NCBI GenBank assembly: GCA_965237855.1
Contig: CBDEGK010000003.1
Location: 496,001 to 560,000 of the forward strand
Direction of reading: 5' to 3'
Source: CBDEGK01 sp965237855
Lineage (GTDB): Bacteria > Pseudomonadota > Gammaproteobacteria > Pseudomonadales > Halieaceae
DNA length: 64,000 nucleotides
The notes under the pieces are model-generated. The model searched no databases. It saw only the letters and a program-made list of their open reading frames with translations, and had not been told where the DNA came from. Of the stretch, positions 24,640-33,491 are shown piece by piece. A program made the position numbers and the translations under genes. Numbering within the stretch: position 1 is the stretch's first letter; the number at the start of each line of letters is the position of its first letter.

Positions 24640-25065
24640 TTACTTGCCGGCTTTGCGGCGAATCTTTTGAATGGTGGCCAATTGTGCGGCGGCTTCGGCC
24701 AGCTGCGATGAGGCGCGTCCGTAGTCAAACTCACCGGACTGATTAGCCAGTGCTTGCTCTGCCGCCCGCCGTGCTTCCTCGGCAGCTGCCTCATCCACAT
24801 CATCAGCGCGTATCGCGGTATCAGCCAGAATCGACACGACACCGGGCTGCACTTCCAAAAAGCCCCCCGATACATAGTAAATTTCTTCGTCGCCGTCCTG
24901 CTTGATGATGCGTACGGGGCCGGGAACCAAGGCGGTCAGCAAGGGCGCGTGGCCATAGCTGATACCCAGTTCGCCGAGCGAGCCATTGGCGACCAGCATC
25001 TCCACCAGGCCGGAAAAAATCTCCTCCTCAGCGCTGACAAAATCGCAATGTATAGTCATAGACAT
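24640..25065 (-). CDS. atpC: F1Fo ATP synthase epsilon subunit AtpC
   Basis: Central-stalk subunit that couples and inhibits F1, 141 residues. The N-terminal beta-sandwich (MTIHCDFVSAEEEIFSGLVEMLVANGSLGELGISYGHAPLLTAL) is family-typical, and the C-terminal helical hairpin begins at ADDVDEAAAEEARRAAEQAL. It is the last gene of the nine-gene atp operon, 27 bp after atpD, and is followed by a clear terminator. Confidence 0.97.
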   Translation of the reverse strand: MSMTIHCDFVSAEEEIFSGLVEMLVANGSLGELGISYGHAPLLTALVPGPVRIIKQDGDEEIYYVSGGFLEVQPGVVSILADTAIRADDVDEAAAEEARRAAEQALANQSGEFDYGRASSQLAEAAAQLATIQKIRRKAGK

Positions 25066-25092
25066 GTATTTCGACCTCTAGTCAGAGACTTC

Positions 25093-26490
25093 TTACAGGG
25101 TTTTGGCTTTTTCTACGGCTTCTTCAATGCCGCCAACCATGTAGAACGCCTGCTCCGGCAGATCGTCATACTCCCCTGCCAGAATGCCCTGGAACCCGGC
25201 GATGGTGTCTTTCAATGACACGTACTTGCCCGGAGAACCGGTGAAAATTTCTGCCACGTGGAAAGGCTGCGACAAGAAGCGCTCAATCTTACGGGCCCGG
25301 CTTACGGTCTGCTTGTCTTCCTCAGACAGTTCATCCATACCCAGAATCGCTATGATGTCCTTGAGTTCCTTATAACGCTGCAGTACCGACTGTACGCCAC
25401 GTGCTGTGTCGTAGTGCTCGCTGCCGATGATCAGCGGGTCGAGCTGACGCGAGGTAGAATCCAACGGGTCAACCGCCGGGTAAATACCTTTCGCGGCGAT
25501 ATCACGGCTCAGTACCACGGTAGAATCAAGGTGAGCAAAGGTGGTGGCCGGTGAGGGGTCTGTCAAGTCATCCGCCGGCACGTAGACCGCCTGGATAGAA
25601 GTGATTGAGCCGGTCTTGGTGGAGGTAATCCGCTCCTGCAGCTGGCCCATTTCCAGGGCCAGGGTCGGCTGGTAGCCCACCGCGGAGGGCATACGGCCCA
25701 GCAGTGCGGATACTTCGGTTCCCGCCAGGGTGTAGCGATAAATATTGTCGATGAACAACAACACGTCACGGCCTTCATCACGGAATTTTTCAGCCATGGT
25801 CAAACCGGTCAGTGCCACGCGCAGTCTGTTTCCAGGCGGCTCATTCATCTGGCCGTAAACCATGGCTACTTTAGAGTTGGAGAAGTTCTCTACATCAACA
25901 ACCTTGGATTCCTGCATCTCGAAATAGAAGTCATTCCCTTCACGAGTACGCTCACCGACACCGGCGAACACAGACAAACCGGAGTGCTCGGTGGCGATGT
26001 TGTTGATCAATTCCATCATGTTGACGGTTTTGCCCACGCCGGCGCCGCCGAACAGGCCAACCTTTCCGCCTTTGGCGAAAGGACACACCAGGTCGATCAC
26101 CTTAATGCCGGTTTCCAGCAGCTCATCAGAGGCCGCCAGTTCTTCATAGCTCGGCGCCTCGCGGTGAATCGCCATGCGCTCTTTCTCACCGATAGGGCCA
26201 CACTCGTCAATCGGGTTGCCCAGCACGTCCATGATGCGTCCCAGGGTTTCCACACCAACCGGAACCGCGATGGGGGCGTTGGTGTTATCCACTGACAGGC
26301 CACGACTCACACCTTCTGACGAACCCATGGCAATGGTACGCACCACGCCATCGCCAAGCTGTTGCTGAACTTCAAGGGTCAGGTCTTTTTCGGGCACCTT
26401 CAGTGCATCGTATACCTGGGGCACGGCGTCGCGTGGAAATTCCACGTCAATAACCGCGCCAATAATTTGTACGATACGTCCGCTGCTCAT
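25093..26490 (-). CDS. atpD: F1Fo ATP synthase beta subunit AtpD
   Basis: Catalytic F1 subunit, 465 residues. The P-loop GGAGVGKT is at residues 148-155, the catalytic Glu is in GVGERTREGNDFY, and the LFIDNIYRYTLAG and ALLGRMPSAVGYQPTL blocks are intact. The ATG at 26490 is chosen because GAGGA lies seven bases upstream and homology begins there (MSSGRIVQIIGAVIDVEF); an upstream in-frame extension overlaps atpG. Codon use and motifs are ordinary. Confidence 0.98.
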   Translation of the reverse strand: MSSGRIVQIIGAVIDVEFPRDAVPQVYDALKVPEKDLTLEVQQQLGDGVVRTIAMGSSEGVSRGLSVDNTNAPIAVPVGVETLGRIMDVLGNPIDECGPIGEKERMAIHREAPSYEELAASDELLETGIKVIDLVCPFAKGGKVGLFGGAGVGKTVNMMELINNIATEHSGLSVFAGVGERTREGNDFYFEMQESKVVDVENFSNSKVAMVYGQMNEPPGNRLRVALTGLTMAEKFRDEGRDVLLFIDNIYRYTLAGTEVSALLGRMPSAVGYQPTLALEMGQLQERITSTKTGSITSIQAVYVPADDLTDPSPATTFAHLDSTVVLSRDIAAKGIYPAVDPLDSTSRQLDPLIIGSEHYDTARGVQSVLQRYKELKDIIAILGMDELSEEDKQTVSRARKIERFLSQPFHVAEIFTGSPGKYVSLKDTIAGFQGILAGEYDDLPEQAFYMVGGIEEAVEKAKTL

Positions 26491-26503
26491 GTTTGTATCC
26501 TCG

Positions 26504-27370
26504 TTAATTGCTGATTGCAGCGGCGCCGCTGACAATCTCAGAAAGTTCCTGGGTGATCGCTGACTGACGGGCCTTGTTGTATATCAACTGCAAGTCGTCA
26601 ATCAGGTCGCCGGCATTGTCGGTAGCGTTCTTCATTGCCAGCATTCTCGATGCCTGCTCGCAGGCGCCATTTTCCACTACCGCCTGGTACACCTGCGACT
26701 CGATATAACGGGTCAGCAGGCCTTCCAGCAATTCTTTGGCATCGGGCTCGTAGATGTAGTCCCAATGGTGCTTCATGTCCGCATTGTCCTCTGGCTCGAG
26801 AGGTAATAACTGCTCTACCTGCGGGTTTTGCGTCATGGTGTTGATGAACTCGTTACTCACCAGGTACAGCTTGTCGATGGTGCCGTCGGCATAGGCGTCC
26901 AGCATCGACTTAACACCACCGATCAGATCGCCAATCGCTGGCGCTTCGCCAATATCGCGCACCGCAGCAATCACGTTGCCGCCATAGCTATTGAAAAAAG
27001 CCGCTGATTTGGCACCCACCAGTGACAGGTCAATCTCGATCCCTTCATCGTTCCAGGCCTTCATGGCCCTGATGGTGGCTTTGAACAAGTTGACGTTCAA
27101 ACCACCACACAGGCCACGATCGGTCGACACGATGATGTAGCCCACGCGATTTACTTCTCGCTGCTGCATGAACATGTGCTTGTGCTCAGGGTTGGCGTTG
27201 GCAAGGTGGCCGACCACGGCGCGCATGCGGTTGGCGTAAGGCTTGCCCACCTGCATACGTTCCTGGGCGCGGCGCATCTTACTCGCGGCTACCATTTCCA
27301 TCGCACTGGTGATCTTCTGAGTACTTTTAATACTCGAGATCTGGGTGCGAATTTCCTTTCCAGCTGCCAT
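26504..27370 (-). CDS. atpG: F1Fo ATP synthase gamma subunit AtpG
   Basis: Rotor shaft of F1, 288 residues. The N-terminal helix (KEIRTQISSIKSTQKITSAMEMVAASKMRRAQ) and the C-terminal helix (NATDNAGDLIDDLQLIYNKARQSAITQELSEIVSGAAAI) are both highly conserved and together form the coiled-coil axle. It starts 6 bp after atpA and is followed 13 bp later by atpD. Confidence 0.98.
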   Translation of the reverse strand: MAAGKEIRTQISSIKSTQKITSAMEMVAASKMRRAQERMQVGKPYANRMRAVVGHLANANPEHKHMFMQQREVNRVGYIIVSTDRGLCGGLNVNLFKATIRAMKAWNDEGIEIDLSLVGAKSAAFFNSYGGNVIAAVRDIGEAPAIGDLIGGVKSMLDAYADGTIDKLYLVSNEFINTMTQNPQVEQLLPLEPEDNADMKHHWDYIYEPDAKELLEGLLTRYIESQVYQAVVENGACEQASRMLAMKNATDNAGDLIDDLQLIYNKARQSAITQELSEIVSGAAAISN

Positions 27371-27376
27371 AGCTTG

Positions 27377-28921
27377 TTACCAGGTCTGCGTAGTCTTGAA
27401 TTTCTCGATAGCGCCTTTAAAGGTCGCTTCGATTTCGTCGTTGTAATCGCCAGTTGCAACGATGTTCTTCATCACATCGCCGTGTTCGGCGTGCATGTAG
27501 GCCAACAATGCAGATTCAAAATCCAGAATCTTGTTAACTTCCACATCCTGCAACTGACCTTCGTTGGCTGCATAGAGCATTAGCCCCATCTCGGCGATAC
27601 TCTGTGGTGTGTACTGGGTCTGCTTCATCAGCTCGGTAACCCGCTCGCCGTGATCCAGCTGGGCTTTGGTCGCGTCATCCAGATCCGAAGCAAACTGTGA
27701 GAATGCCGCCAATTCGCGATACTGCGCCAGGGCGGTGCGAATACCACCCGACAGCTTCTTAACAATCTTGGTCTGGGCTGCACCGCCGACACGCGATACG
27801 GAAATACCCGCATCCATGGCGGGGCGGTTACCGGCGTTAAACATATCCGCCTCGAGGAAGATCTGTCCGTCGGTAATCGAAATCACGTTGGTCGGCACGA
27901 AGGCAGACACGTCACCGGCCTGGGTTTCAATCACCGGCAGTGCTGTCAGAGAACCGGTTTTGCCCTTCACTTCACCGTTGGTGAACTCCTCAACGTAGGC
28001 CACGTTGACCCGCGCGGCACGCTCCAGCAAACGCGAGTGCAGATAGAACACGTCACCCGGATAAGCCTCACGGCCCGGTGGGCGCCTTAGCAGCAGTGAA
28101 ATTTGGCGATAAGCCCAGGCCTGCTTGGTCAAATCATCATAAATAATCAAGGCGTCTTCACCGCGGTCGCGGTAATACTCACCCATGGTGCAGCCGGCAA
28201 ACGGTGCCAGGTACTGCATGGCCGCCGGGTCAGAGGCGTTGGCGGCGACCACGATGGTGTGCTCCATGGCGCCGTGCTCTTCCAGCTTACGCACTACCGC
28301 GGCCACCGAAGAGGCCTTCTGGCCAATCGCCACGTAGACACACTTAATGCCGGTGCCCTTCTGGTTGATGATGGCGTCAACCGCAATCGCGGTTTTACCG
28401 ATCTGGCGGTCTCCAATAATCAATTCGCGCTGGCCACGACCGATGGGAACCATCGCATCAATGGCTTTCAAACCAATCTGCACCGGCTGCTCGACTGACA
28501 CTCGGGCAATTACACCCGGCGCAACCTTTTCCAGCGCGTCAGTCATGGTGGTAGTTACCGGACCCTTGCCATCAATCGGTGTACCCAGCGCGTCAACGAC
28601 ACGCCCCTGCAGCTCCGGACCCACCGGCACTTCCAGAATACGGCCGGTACAGCGACAAGTCTGGCCTTCTCTCAAGCCCAGGTAGTCACCCAGTATCACG
28701 GCGCCGACAGAATCGCGCTCCAGGTTCAAGGCCATACCATAAAGGCCGCCGTCAAATTCAATCATCTCGCCGTACATAACGTCGGTGAGACCGTGAATGC
28801 GGATAATACCGTCCGTCACCGAAACGATCGTGCCCTCATTGCGGGCTTCGCTGGTCACATCGAGCTGCTCGATGCGCTGCTTGATAATTTCGCTGATCTC
28901 AGATGGATTCAGTTGCTGCAT
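27377..28921 (-). CDS. atpA: F1Fo ATP synthase alpha subunit AtpA
   Basis: Regulatory nucleotide-binding subunit of F1, 514 residues. It opens with MQQLNPSEISEIIKQRIEQLD. The P-loop GDRQIGKT is at residues 170-177, and the VYVAIGQKASSVA and ALIIYDDLTKQAWAYRQISLLLRRPPGREAYPGDVFYLHSRLLERAA blocks are complete. It follows atpH by 49 bp in the usual atp order. Confidence 0.98.
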   Translation of the reverse strand: MQQLNPSEISEIIKQRIEQLDVTSEARNEGTIVSVTDGIIRIHGLTDVMYGEMIEFDGGLYGMALNLERDSVGAVILGDYLGLREGQTCRCTGRILEVPVGPELQGRVVDALGTPIDGKGPVTTTMTDALEKVAPGVIARVSVEQPVQIGLKAIDAMVPIGRGQRELIIGDRQIGKTAIAVDAIINQKGTGIKCVYVAIGQKASSVAAVVRKLEEHGAMEHTIVVAANASDPAAMQYLAPFAGCTMGEYYRDRGEDALIIYDDLTKQAWAYRQISLLLRRPPGREAYPGDVFYLHSRLLERAARVNVAYVEEFTNGEVKGKTGSLTALPVIETQAGDVSAFVPTNVISITDGQIFLEADMFNAGNRPAMDAGISVSRVGGAAQTKIVKKLSGGIRTALAQYRELAAFSQFASDLDDATKAQLDHGERVTELMKQTQYTPQSIAEMGLMLYAANEGQLQDVEVNKILDFESALLAYMHAEHGDVMKNIVATGDYNDEIEATFKGAIEKFKTTQTW

Positions 28922-28970
28922 GCTTGTTTCCTCAATGCCTATGTCCTAACGCGTTCAGAGTTCCAAACGC

Positions 28971-29507
28971 TCAGGAATTCATTGCCTCGGCCAGCTTGTT
29001 CAGCCGTCCGCGCACAGACCCGTCGATCACCAGATCGCCGGCTCGGATAAGAACGCCGCCCAATAGCTCTGTATCGACGACGGTGTCGATTTTGACGTCG
29101 CGTTCCAATTTCGTTTTCAGTACCTGGGTCAGGTTCTGCTGAGTTTGTTCCTCTACGTCAAAAGCAGAGAACAAGGTAACGTCTACGGTCTTCTCCTGGT
29201 TCGCCTTGTATTGATCAAACAGGCTGGAGATTTCCGGCATCAGACCCAAACGCTTATTACCCGCCAGAATATTGATAAAGTTCTGGCCCTGGCTATTGAC
29301 CGCGTCCCCACATACGTCGATGAGGGTTTGCGCCTGCTGCTCAGCGGTGACGGATGGGTTGCCGAGTACCTGGCCCATGGTTTCGTCTTCAGTGACGGCT
29401 GCCGCCGTGGCCAGCTGTACCGACCAGGCCTGCAAATCGCTGCTATCTCGAGCAAACTCAAATGCTGCGCGGGCGTAGGGACGTGCCAATGTGCCTAATT
29501 CAGCCAT
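28971..29507 (-). CDS. atpH: F1Fo ATP synthase delta subunit AtpH
   Basis: Peripheral-stalk subunit that joins the top of F1 to the b dimer, 178 residues. The N-terminal PYARAAFEFA motif and the C-terminal segment ERDVKIDTVVDTELLGGVLIRAGDLVIDGSVRGRLNKLAEAM are diagnostic. It is separated from atpF by 9 bp. Confidence 0.97.
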   Translation of the reverse strand: MAELGTLARPYARAAFEFARDSSDLQAWSVQLATAAAVTEDETMGQVLGNPSVTAEQQAQTLIDVCGDAVNSQGQNFINILAGNKRLGLMPEISSLFDQYKANQEKTVDVTLFSAFDVEEQTQQNLTQVLKTKLERDVKIDTVVDTELLGGVLIRAGDLVIDGSVRGRLNKLAEAMNS

Positions 29508-29516
29508 TGTCCCGCC

Positions 29517-29987
29517 CTACAGCTCTGCGGCCAGTTTATCGACCAGCTCATTGTGCCGCTGCTGATCAATTTCTGCCGACAACACCTGCTCCGCACCTTT
29601 CAGTGCCAGGCTGGCGACCTGACCACGCAAATGTTCGCGGGCCCGGTTAAGCTCCTGCTCGATCTCAGCTTGAGCGGCTTCCTTCAAGCGATCACCCTCA
29701 CTGCGGGCGGCGTCTTTTGCCTCATCCACAATCTGGGTGGCGCGCTTGTTCGCCGCGTCAATGATGCCGGATGCCTCTTCCTTGGCTTCCTTGAGACGCT
29801 CTACAGCTTTCTCCTGGGCCAGTTCAAGATCGTGGCCTGCACGATCAGCGGCGGCAAGGCCGTCGGCAATTTTCTCTGCACGTTCCGCCATGGCGGCCAG
29901 GATCGGCGGCCAGACATATTTCATGCAGAACAGTACAAATGCAGCAAAAGCTATCATTTGACCGAAAAGCGTAAGATTAATATTCAC
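29517..29987 (-). CDS. atpF: F1Fo ATP synthase b subunit AtpF
   Basis: Membrane-anchored stator subunit, 156 residues. One N-terminal membrane helix (NLTLFGQMIAFAAFVLFCMKYVWPPI) is followed by a long charged helix that forms the right-handed coiled-coil stalk. Its length matches the E. coli subunit (156). It lies between atpE and atpH. Confidence 0.97.
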   Translation of the reverse strand: MNINLTLFGQMIAFAAFVLFCMKYVWPPILAAMAERAEKIADGLAAADRAGHDLELAQEKAVERLKEAKEEASGIIDAANKRATQIVDEAKDAARSEGDRLKEAAQAEIEQELNRAREHLRGQVASLALKGAEQVLSAEIDQQRHNELVDKLAAEL

Positions 29988-30063
29988 GCCTTGCTCCTCA
30001 CAGAATACCTGTCATAAAAGTGTTGCCGCTGAAGGCAACACCAGAAAAAGTCGACACTTGTAC

Positions 30064-30294
30064 TTAAGCAGCAACGACGAAGATCAGGTACATCGCGATA
30101 CCCACACCAATAATGGGGATAGCGTCCACCAGGCCGGCGCCGAGGAAGAAGGTCACCTGCAGCTTGGGAGCCAGTTCAGGCTGACGCGCGGAACCTTCAA
30201 TCAGCTTGCCACCGAGCAGACCAACGCCGATGGCGGCGCCCAGACCACCCAGACCCATCATGATGGCGGCAGCAACAAAGATTAATTCAGGCAT
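30064..30294 (-). CDS. atpE: F1Fo ATP synthase c subunit AtpE
   Basis: Proteolipid rotor-ring subunit, 76 residues, with two membrane helices joined by the polar loop ARQPEL. The ion-binding carboxylate is Asp57 in GLVDAIP. It lacks the Gln/Glu/Ser pattern of sodium-type rings, so the enzyme is proton-driven by sequence. The first helix carries a Gly/Ala-rich packing face (GLGGLGAAIGVGLLGG). Confidence 0.98.
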   Translation of the reverse strand: MPELIFVAAAIMMGLGGLGAAIGVGLLGGKLIEGSARQPELAPKLQVTFFLGAGLVDAIPIIGVGIAMYLIFVVAA

Positions 30295-30349
30295 GTTTTT
30301 CTCCTAGTTAAAACAACTGTAGTAATACAACAAAAGTAACGTTAAAAAA

Positions 30350-31237
30350 TTAATGGTCCTCGTGGGCCATGCTCAAATACACGACCGTGAGAACCATAAA
30401 GATGAATGCTTGCAGGGTGATTATCAGAACATGGAAAATCGCCCACCCGATTTGCATCAAGCCCGCCGGCGCCAACCACATGGCACCAGCACTGTAGAGC
30501 GCGGCAATCAGGATAAAAATCATTTCGCCGGCATACATATTGCCGAACAGTCGCAGGCCCAGCGAGAACGGCTTGGCCAGCAAGCCCACCACTTCCATGA
30601 ACAGGTTGATGGGAATGAAAATCGGGTGGTTAAACGGGTGCATGGTCAGTTCCTTGACGAAGCCGATGCCTTTGATCTTGACGGAGTAAAACAACATCAG
30701 GATAAACACACCCAGCGCCATACCCATGGTGATATTGGGATCGGTGGAAGGTACGATCTTTTGGTAACCCACGCCCATCAGGCCCAAGGTATAGGGAATC
30801 AGATCAACCGGGATCAGGTCCATCAGGTTCATCAGGAACACCCAGACGAAAATTGTCAACGCCATCGGGGCTACCAGGGGGTTACGACCATGGAAGGTAT
30901 CTTTAACGGTGTTGTCGATAAACTCGACAATCATCTCAGCGACATTTACGAAACCGCTGGGTACACCGCTGCTGGCAGTCAGCGCTACTTTGCGAAACAA
31001 CCAACAGAAAATCAGGCCGAGGCCGATAGACCAGGCCATGGAATCGACGTGAATAGCCATGAAACCCATGGCTGAAGCCTCGGCGCCACCGTGGGCCAGG
31101 GTCCACGTATCTTGTGTCAGTATATGCACTTCACCATGTTCCCCGACCCGCTCAAAACCAGCGGGCAGTTTTCCATAGGTAAGGTTTGTCAGGTGGTGAA
31201 CGATGTATTCGGAAACCGTTTGACCTTCTGATGCCAT
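30350..31237 (-). CDS. atpB: F1Fo ATP synthase a subunit AtpB
   Basis: Proton-channel stator subunit, 295 residues, with five or more hydrophobic helices. The essential Arg is in LGLRLFGNMYAGEMIF, and the C-terminal helix carries the QAFIFMVLTVVYLSMA block. The N-terminal periplasmic part is somewhat longer than in E. coli, as in Pseudomonas and marine relatives. It is separated by 6 bp from atpI. Confidence 0.97.
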   Translation of the reverse strand: MASEGQTVSEYIVHHLTNLTYGKLPAGFERVGEHGEVHILTQDTWTLAHGGAEASAMGFMAIHVDSMAWSIGLGLIFCWLFRKVALTASSGVPSGFVNVAEMIVEFIDNTVKDTFHGRNPLVAPMALTIFVWVFLMNLMDLIPVDLIPYTLGLMGVGYQKIVPSTDPNITMGMALGVFILMLFYSVKIKGIGFVKELTMHPFNHPIFIPINLFMEVVGLLAKPFSLGLRLFGNMYAGEMIFILIAALYSAGAMWLAPAGLMQIGWAIFHVLIITLQAFIFMVLTVVYLSMAHEDH

Positions 31238-31243
31238 GTTTTG

Positions 31244-31645
31244 CTAACTCTTGTCTTTCGATGCTGGTTGCCTGAGCAACAACCAGGATCCTGTTAGTTG
31301 AACGATCAACATTACGCCGTAACCGGCGAATACCGCCCCGCCCGAAATAGGTCGGACCAGGGCAAAAATCAGTGCAAAACCTGCCACTGCCAATAAAAAC
31401 TTACCAATTTCACCAGCATAGCTGGCCTTGGCTATCCGCGACGCTGCTCGCGCACCGCGGTGTCGGAATACCTGCCAGGCAAAATACGCATGCGCCACTA
31501 CTGCCACAATGCCACCTAGCGCCCACGAGTACGCCCGCACCGGCTCTGCCTGATAGAGCAGCAGACCCGCCAAAGCGCTAAGAATCACTAGTTGCGCAAG
31601 GGTAATGTAATGGACCGGGGGTCGATGTATTTTCGCGCCAGTCAT
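31244..31645 (-). CDS. atpI: ATP synthase protein I AtpI
   Basis: A 133-residue membrane protein with four hydrophobic helices, first gene of the atp operon. AtpI proteins help assembly of the c-ring and are dispensable. Sequence conservation is low, as is normal for this subunit; position and topology carry the call. Transcription probably starts from the strong promoter at 31678-31706, about 26 bases ahead of the ATG. Confidence 0.88.
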   Translation of the reverse strand: MTGAKIHRPPVHYITLAQLVILSALAGLLLYQAEPVRAYSWALGGIVAVVAHAYFAWQVFRHRGARAASRIAKASYAGEIGKFLLAVAGFALIFALVRPISGGAVFAGYGVMLIVQLTGSWLLLRQPASKDKS

Positions 31646-31677
31646 AGGCCCAATACCAGCCTCGGAAGGCGCGCGGA

Positions 31678-31706
31678 ATTATAGGGGTAAAGGCCCCCTA
31701 CGGCAA
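31678..31706 (-). promoter_or_regulatory. sigma-70 type promoter of the atp operon
   Basis: On the minus strand there is TTGCCG, a 17-base spacer and a perfect TATAAT, just upstream of atpI. The spacer itself contains an inverted repeat (AGGGG...CCCCT), which could be a regulator site or chance. Confidence 0.75.
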
Positions 31707-31759
31707 GCCAAATGCAGCCTCGATACAGCGGCCAATATTTAGACCCATGGATCTTCTGG

Positions 31760-31775
31760 CCACTATATATAGTGG
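31760..31775. repeat. 16-bp perfect palindrome between parB and atpI
   Basis: CCACTATATATAGTGG reads the same on both strands. It starts 16 bases after the parB stop and about 55 bases upstream of the atp -35. It has no T tail, so it is a weak terminator candidate at best; an operator is possible. Confidence 0.45.
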
Positions 31776-31790
31776 TTCGGGTGGTAGTGT

Positions 31791-32669
31791 TTACTTAATG
31801 TGCTTGAGAATACCATCCAACTCATCGAGTGAACTGTAGGGCAGCACCAGCTTGCCCTTACCTTTGGCGGAATGTTGTATCTGTACCCGGGTACCAAGCT
31901 TGGCGGAGAGCTCATCTTGCAACTGACGCACATTGGGGTCGAGGGTCTTGCTGGCTTTGGCGGGCTTGTTCTTCTGCGCGATGATGTGCCGCACCAGCGC
32001 CTCGGTTTGACGAACAGACAGGCCTTTCCCGACCACCGTTTTAGCCGCCGGTGGTTGCTCATCTTCAGGCAAACCCAGTAGTGCCCGGGCGTGGCCCATC
32101 TCCAGGTCGCCGTGCTCGAGCAGGCGCCGCACGTCGTCGCGCAAACCCATCAGGCGCAGCAGGTTAGTCACTGTGGTACGGCTTTTGCCTACCGCATCAG
32201 CCAATTGCTGCTGGGTTAATTCAAATTCTTGCTGCAGACGCTGTAACGCCATGGCTTCTTCGATGGGGTTGAGGTCTTCGCGCTGGATATTCTCGATCAG
32301 GGACATCGCCACCGCCGCTTCATCAGACACTTCCCTGAGTATGGCGGGAATCTTGTCCAAACCTGCTATTTGGCTGGCACGCCAGCGGCGCTCACCGGCG
32401 ATAATTTCGTATTTGTCAGGGGAGATAGAACGCAGCACGATGGGCTGCAGCACGCCCTGGACGCGAATACTGGCGGCCAGTTCTTCCAGGGCTTCCTGGC
32501 CCATATCCCGGCGCGGCTGGTATTTGCCCCGCTGAATCAAATCTATTGGGACATCCCTGAGCTCGTGTTCTGAAGTGGCTCCCGCTGCGGCAGTACCGGC
32601 AGGAAGCTCTGTACGGGCACCTAACAGGGCATCAAGACCTCGACCTAAACCGCGTTTTTTAACTGACAT
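31791..32669 (-). CDS. parB: chromosome partitioning protein ParB
   Basis: CTP-dependent DNA clamp that loads at parS sites and spreads around the origin, 292 residues. It opens with GLGRGLDALLG. The CTP/ParB-box motif is AGERRWRASQIAG, followed by DLNPIEEAMALQRL and the helix-turn-helix LTQQQLADAVGKSRTTVTNLLRL. The C-terminal dimerisation domain ends in LDELDGILKHI. It overlaps parA by 11 bp. Two perfect parS sites lie in recF in this same window. Confidence 0.97.
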   Translation of the reverse strand: MSVKKRGLGRGLDALLGARTELPAGTAAAGATSEHELRDVPIDLIQRGKYQPRRDMGQEALEELAASIRVQGVLQPIVLRSISPDKYEIIAGERRWRASQIAGLDKIPAILREVSDEAAVAMSLIENIQREDLNPIEEAMALQRLQQEFELTQQQLADAVGKSRTTVTNLLRLMGLRDDVRRLLEHGDLEMGHARALLGLPEDEQPPAAKTVVGKGLSVRQTEALVRHIIAQKNKPAKASKTLDPNVRQLQDELSAKLGTRVQIQHSAKGKGKLVLPYSSLDELDGILKHIK

Positions 32670-33489
32670 GCTCGGGTCCTACGTTATCCTGCTGTTCCAC
32701 TTGTTGCTTTAGTTGCAATTTATCTTCCTCGGCGCGACGAATCATTTCACCCGCCAGGGCCAGATACGCCTGCGCGCCCCTGGACTTGGGATCATATTGA
32801 AGCGCCGGCAGGCCAAAGCTGGGGGCCTCTGCCAGACGCACATTGCGGGGCACGACAGTACGGTACAGGCGATCGCCAAAATGCTGCTGCAACTGGGCGG
32901 AAACTTCATTGGTCAGGCTGTTGCGAGGGTCATACATGGTGCGCAGAATGCCCTCGACTTGCAACCGCGGGTTTACCGTTTCGCGAACCCTCTGCACGGT
33001 GTCGAGTAGCGCCGACAGCCCCTCCAGGGCGTAGTACTCACACTGCATGGTAATCAGTACACCGTCGGCGGCGATCAAGCCATTCAGGGTGAGCATGTTC
33101 AGCGACGGTGGACAATCTATGAGCACGTAGTCGTAGACCTGGATAACCGCAGCCAGCGCGTCTTGTAAGCGGCGCTCCTTGTGTTCCGAGTTCAGCAATT
33201 CAACCTCGGCCGCTGTTAATTCGCTATTTGAACCCACCACATCAAACCCGGCCTCCTCAGAGGTTTTGAGCACGCTGGCTATGGAGGCTCCATGTACCAG
33301 CACATCGTATACCGACATCGTAAGTTCGTACTTGTCGATACCGCTGCCCATGGTCGCATTACCCTGCGGATCCAGATCCACCAACAGCACACGTTTGCGA
33401 GTGGCGGCCAAGGATGCAGCGAGGTTGACGCAGGTGGTGGTTTTACCCACCCCACCTTTCTGGTTGGCGATTGCCAATATCCTGGCCAA
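32659..33489 (-). CDS. parA: chromosome partitioning ATPase ParA
   Basis: Walker-type ATPase, 276 residues, that moves ParB-parS complexes over the nucleoid. The deviant Walker A motif KGGVGKTT is at residues 11-18, and YVLIDCPPSLNMLTLN is motif B with its flank. The start appears to be TTG 33489, two bases after the rsmG stop, with a G-rich ribosome site in that junction. The rsmG-parA-parB order is conserved around gammaproteobacterial origins. Confidence 0.96.
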   Translation of the reverse strand: MARILAIANQKGGVGKTTTCVNLAASLAATRKRVLLVDLDPQGNATMGSGIDKYELTMSVYDVLVHGASIASVLKTSEEAGFDVVGSNSELTAAEVELLNSEHKERRLQDALAAVIQVYDYVLIDCPPSLNMLTLNGLIAADGVLITMQCEYYALEGLSALLDTVQRVRETVNPRLQVEGILRTMYDPRNSLTNEVSAQLQQHFGDRLYRTVVPRNVRLAEAPSFGLPALQYDPKSRGAQAYLALAGEMIRRAEEDKLQLKQQVEQQDNVGPEHVS

Positions 33490-33491
33490 GC

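Noticed and set aside
25251..25266. CCACGTGG core inside atpD resembling parS.
   Set aside because: Only about 12 of 16 positions match and the outer arms are wrong; the two sites in recF are perfect.
30353..31075. Plus-strand frame of 240 codons opposite atpB.
   Set aside because: The His/Gln/Asp-rich translation is typical of the antisense of a membrane protein gene; atpB itself is certain.
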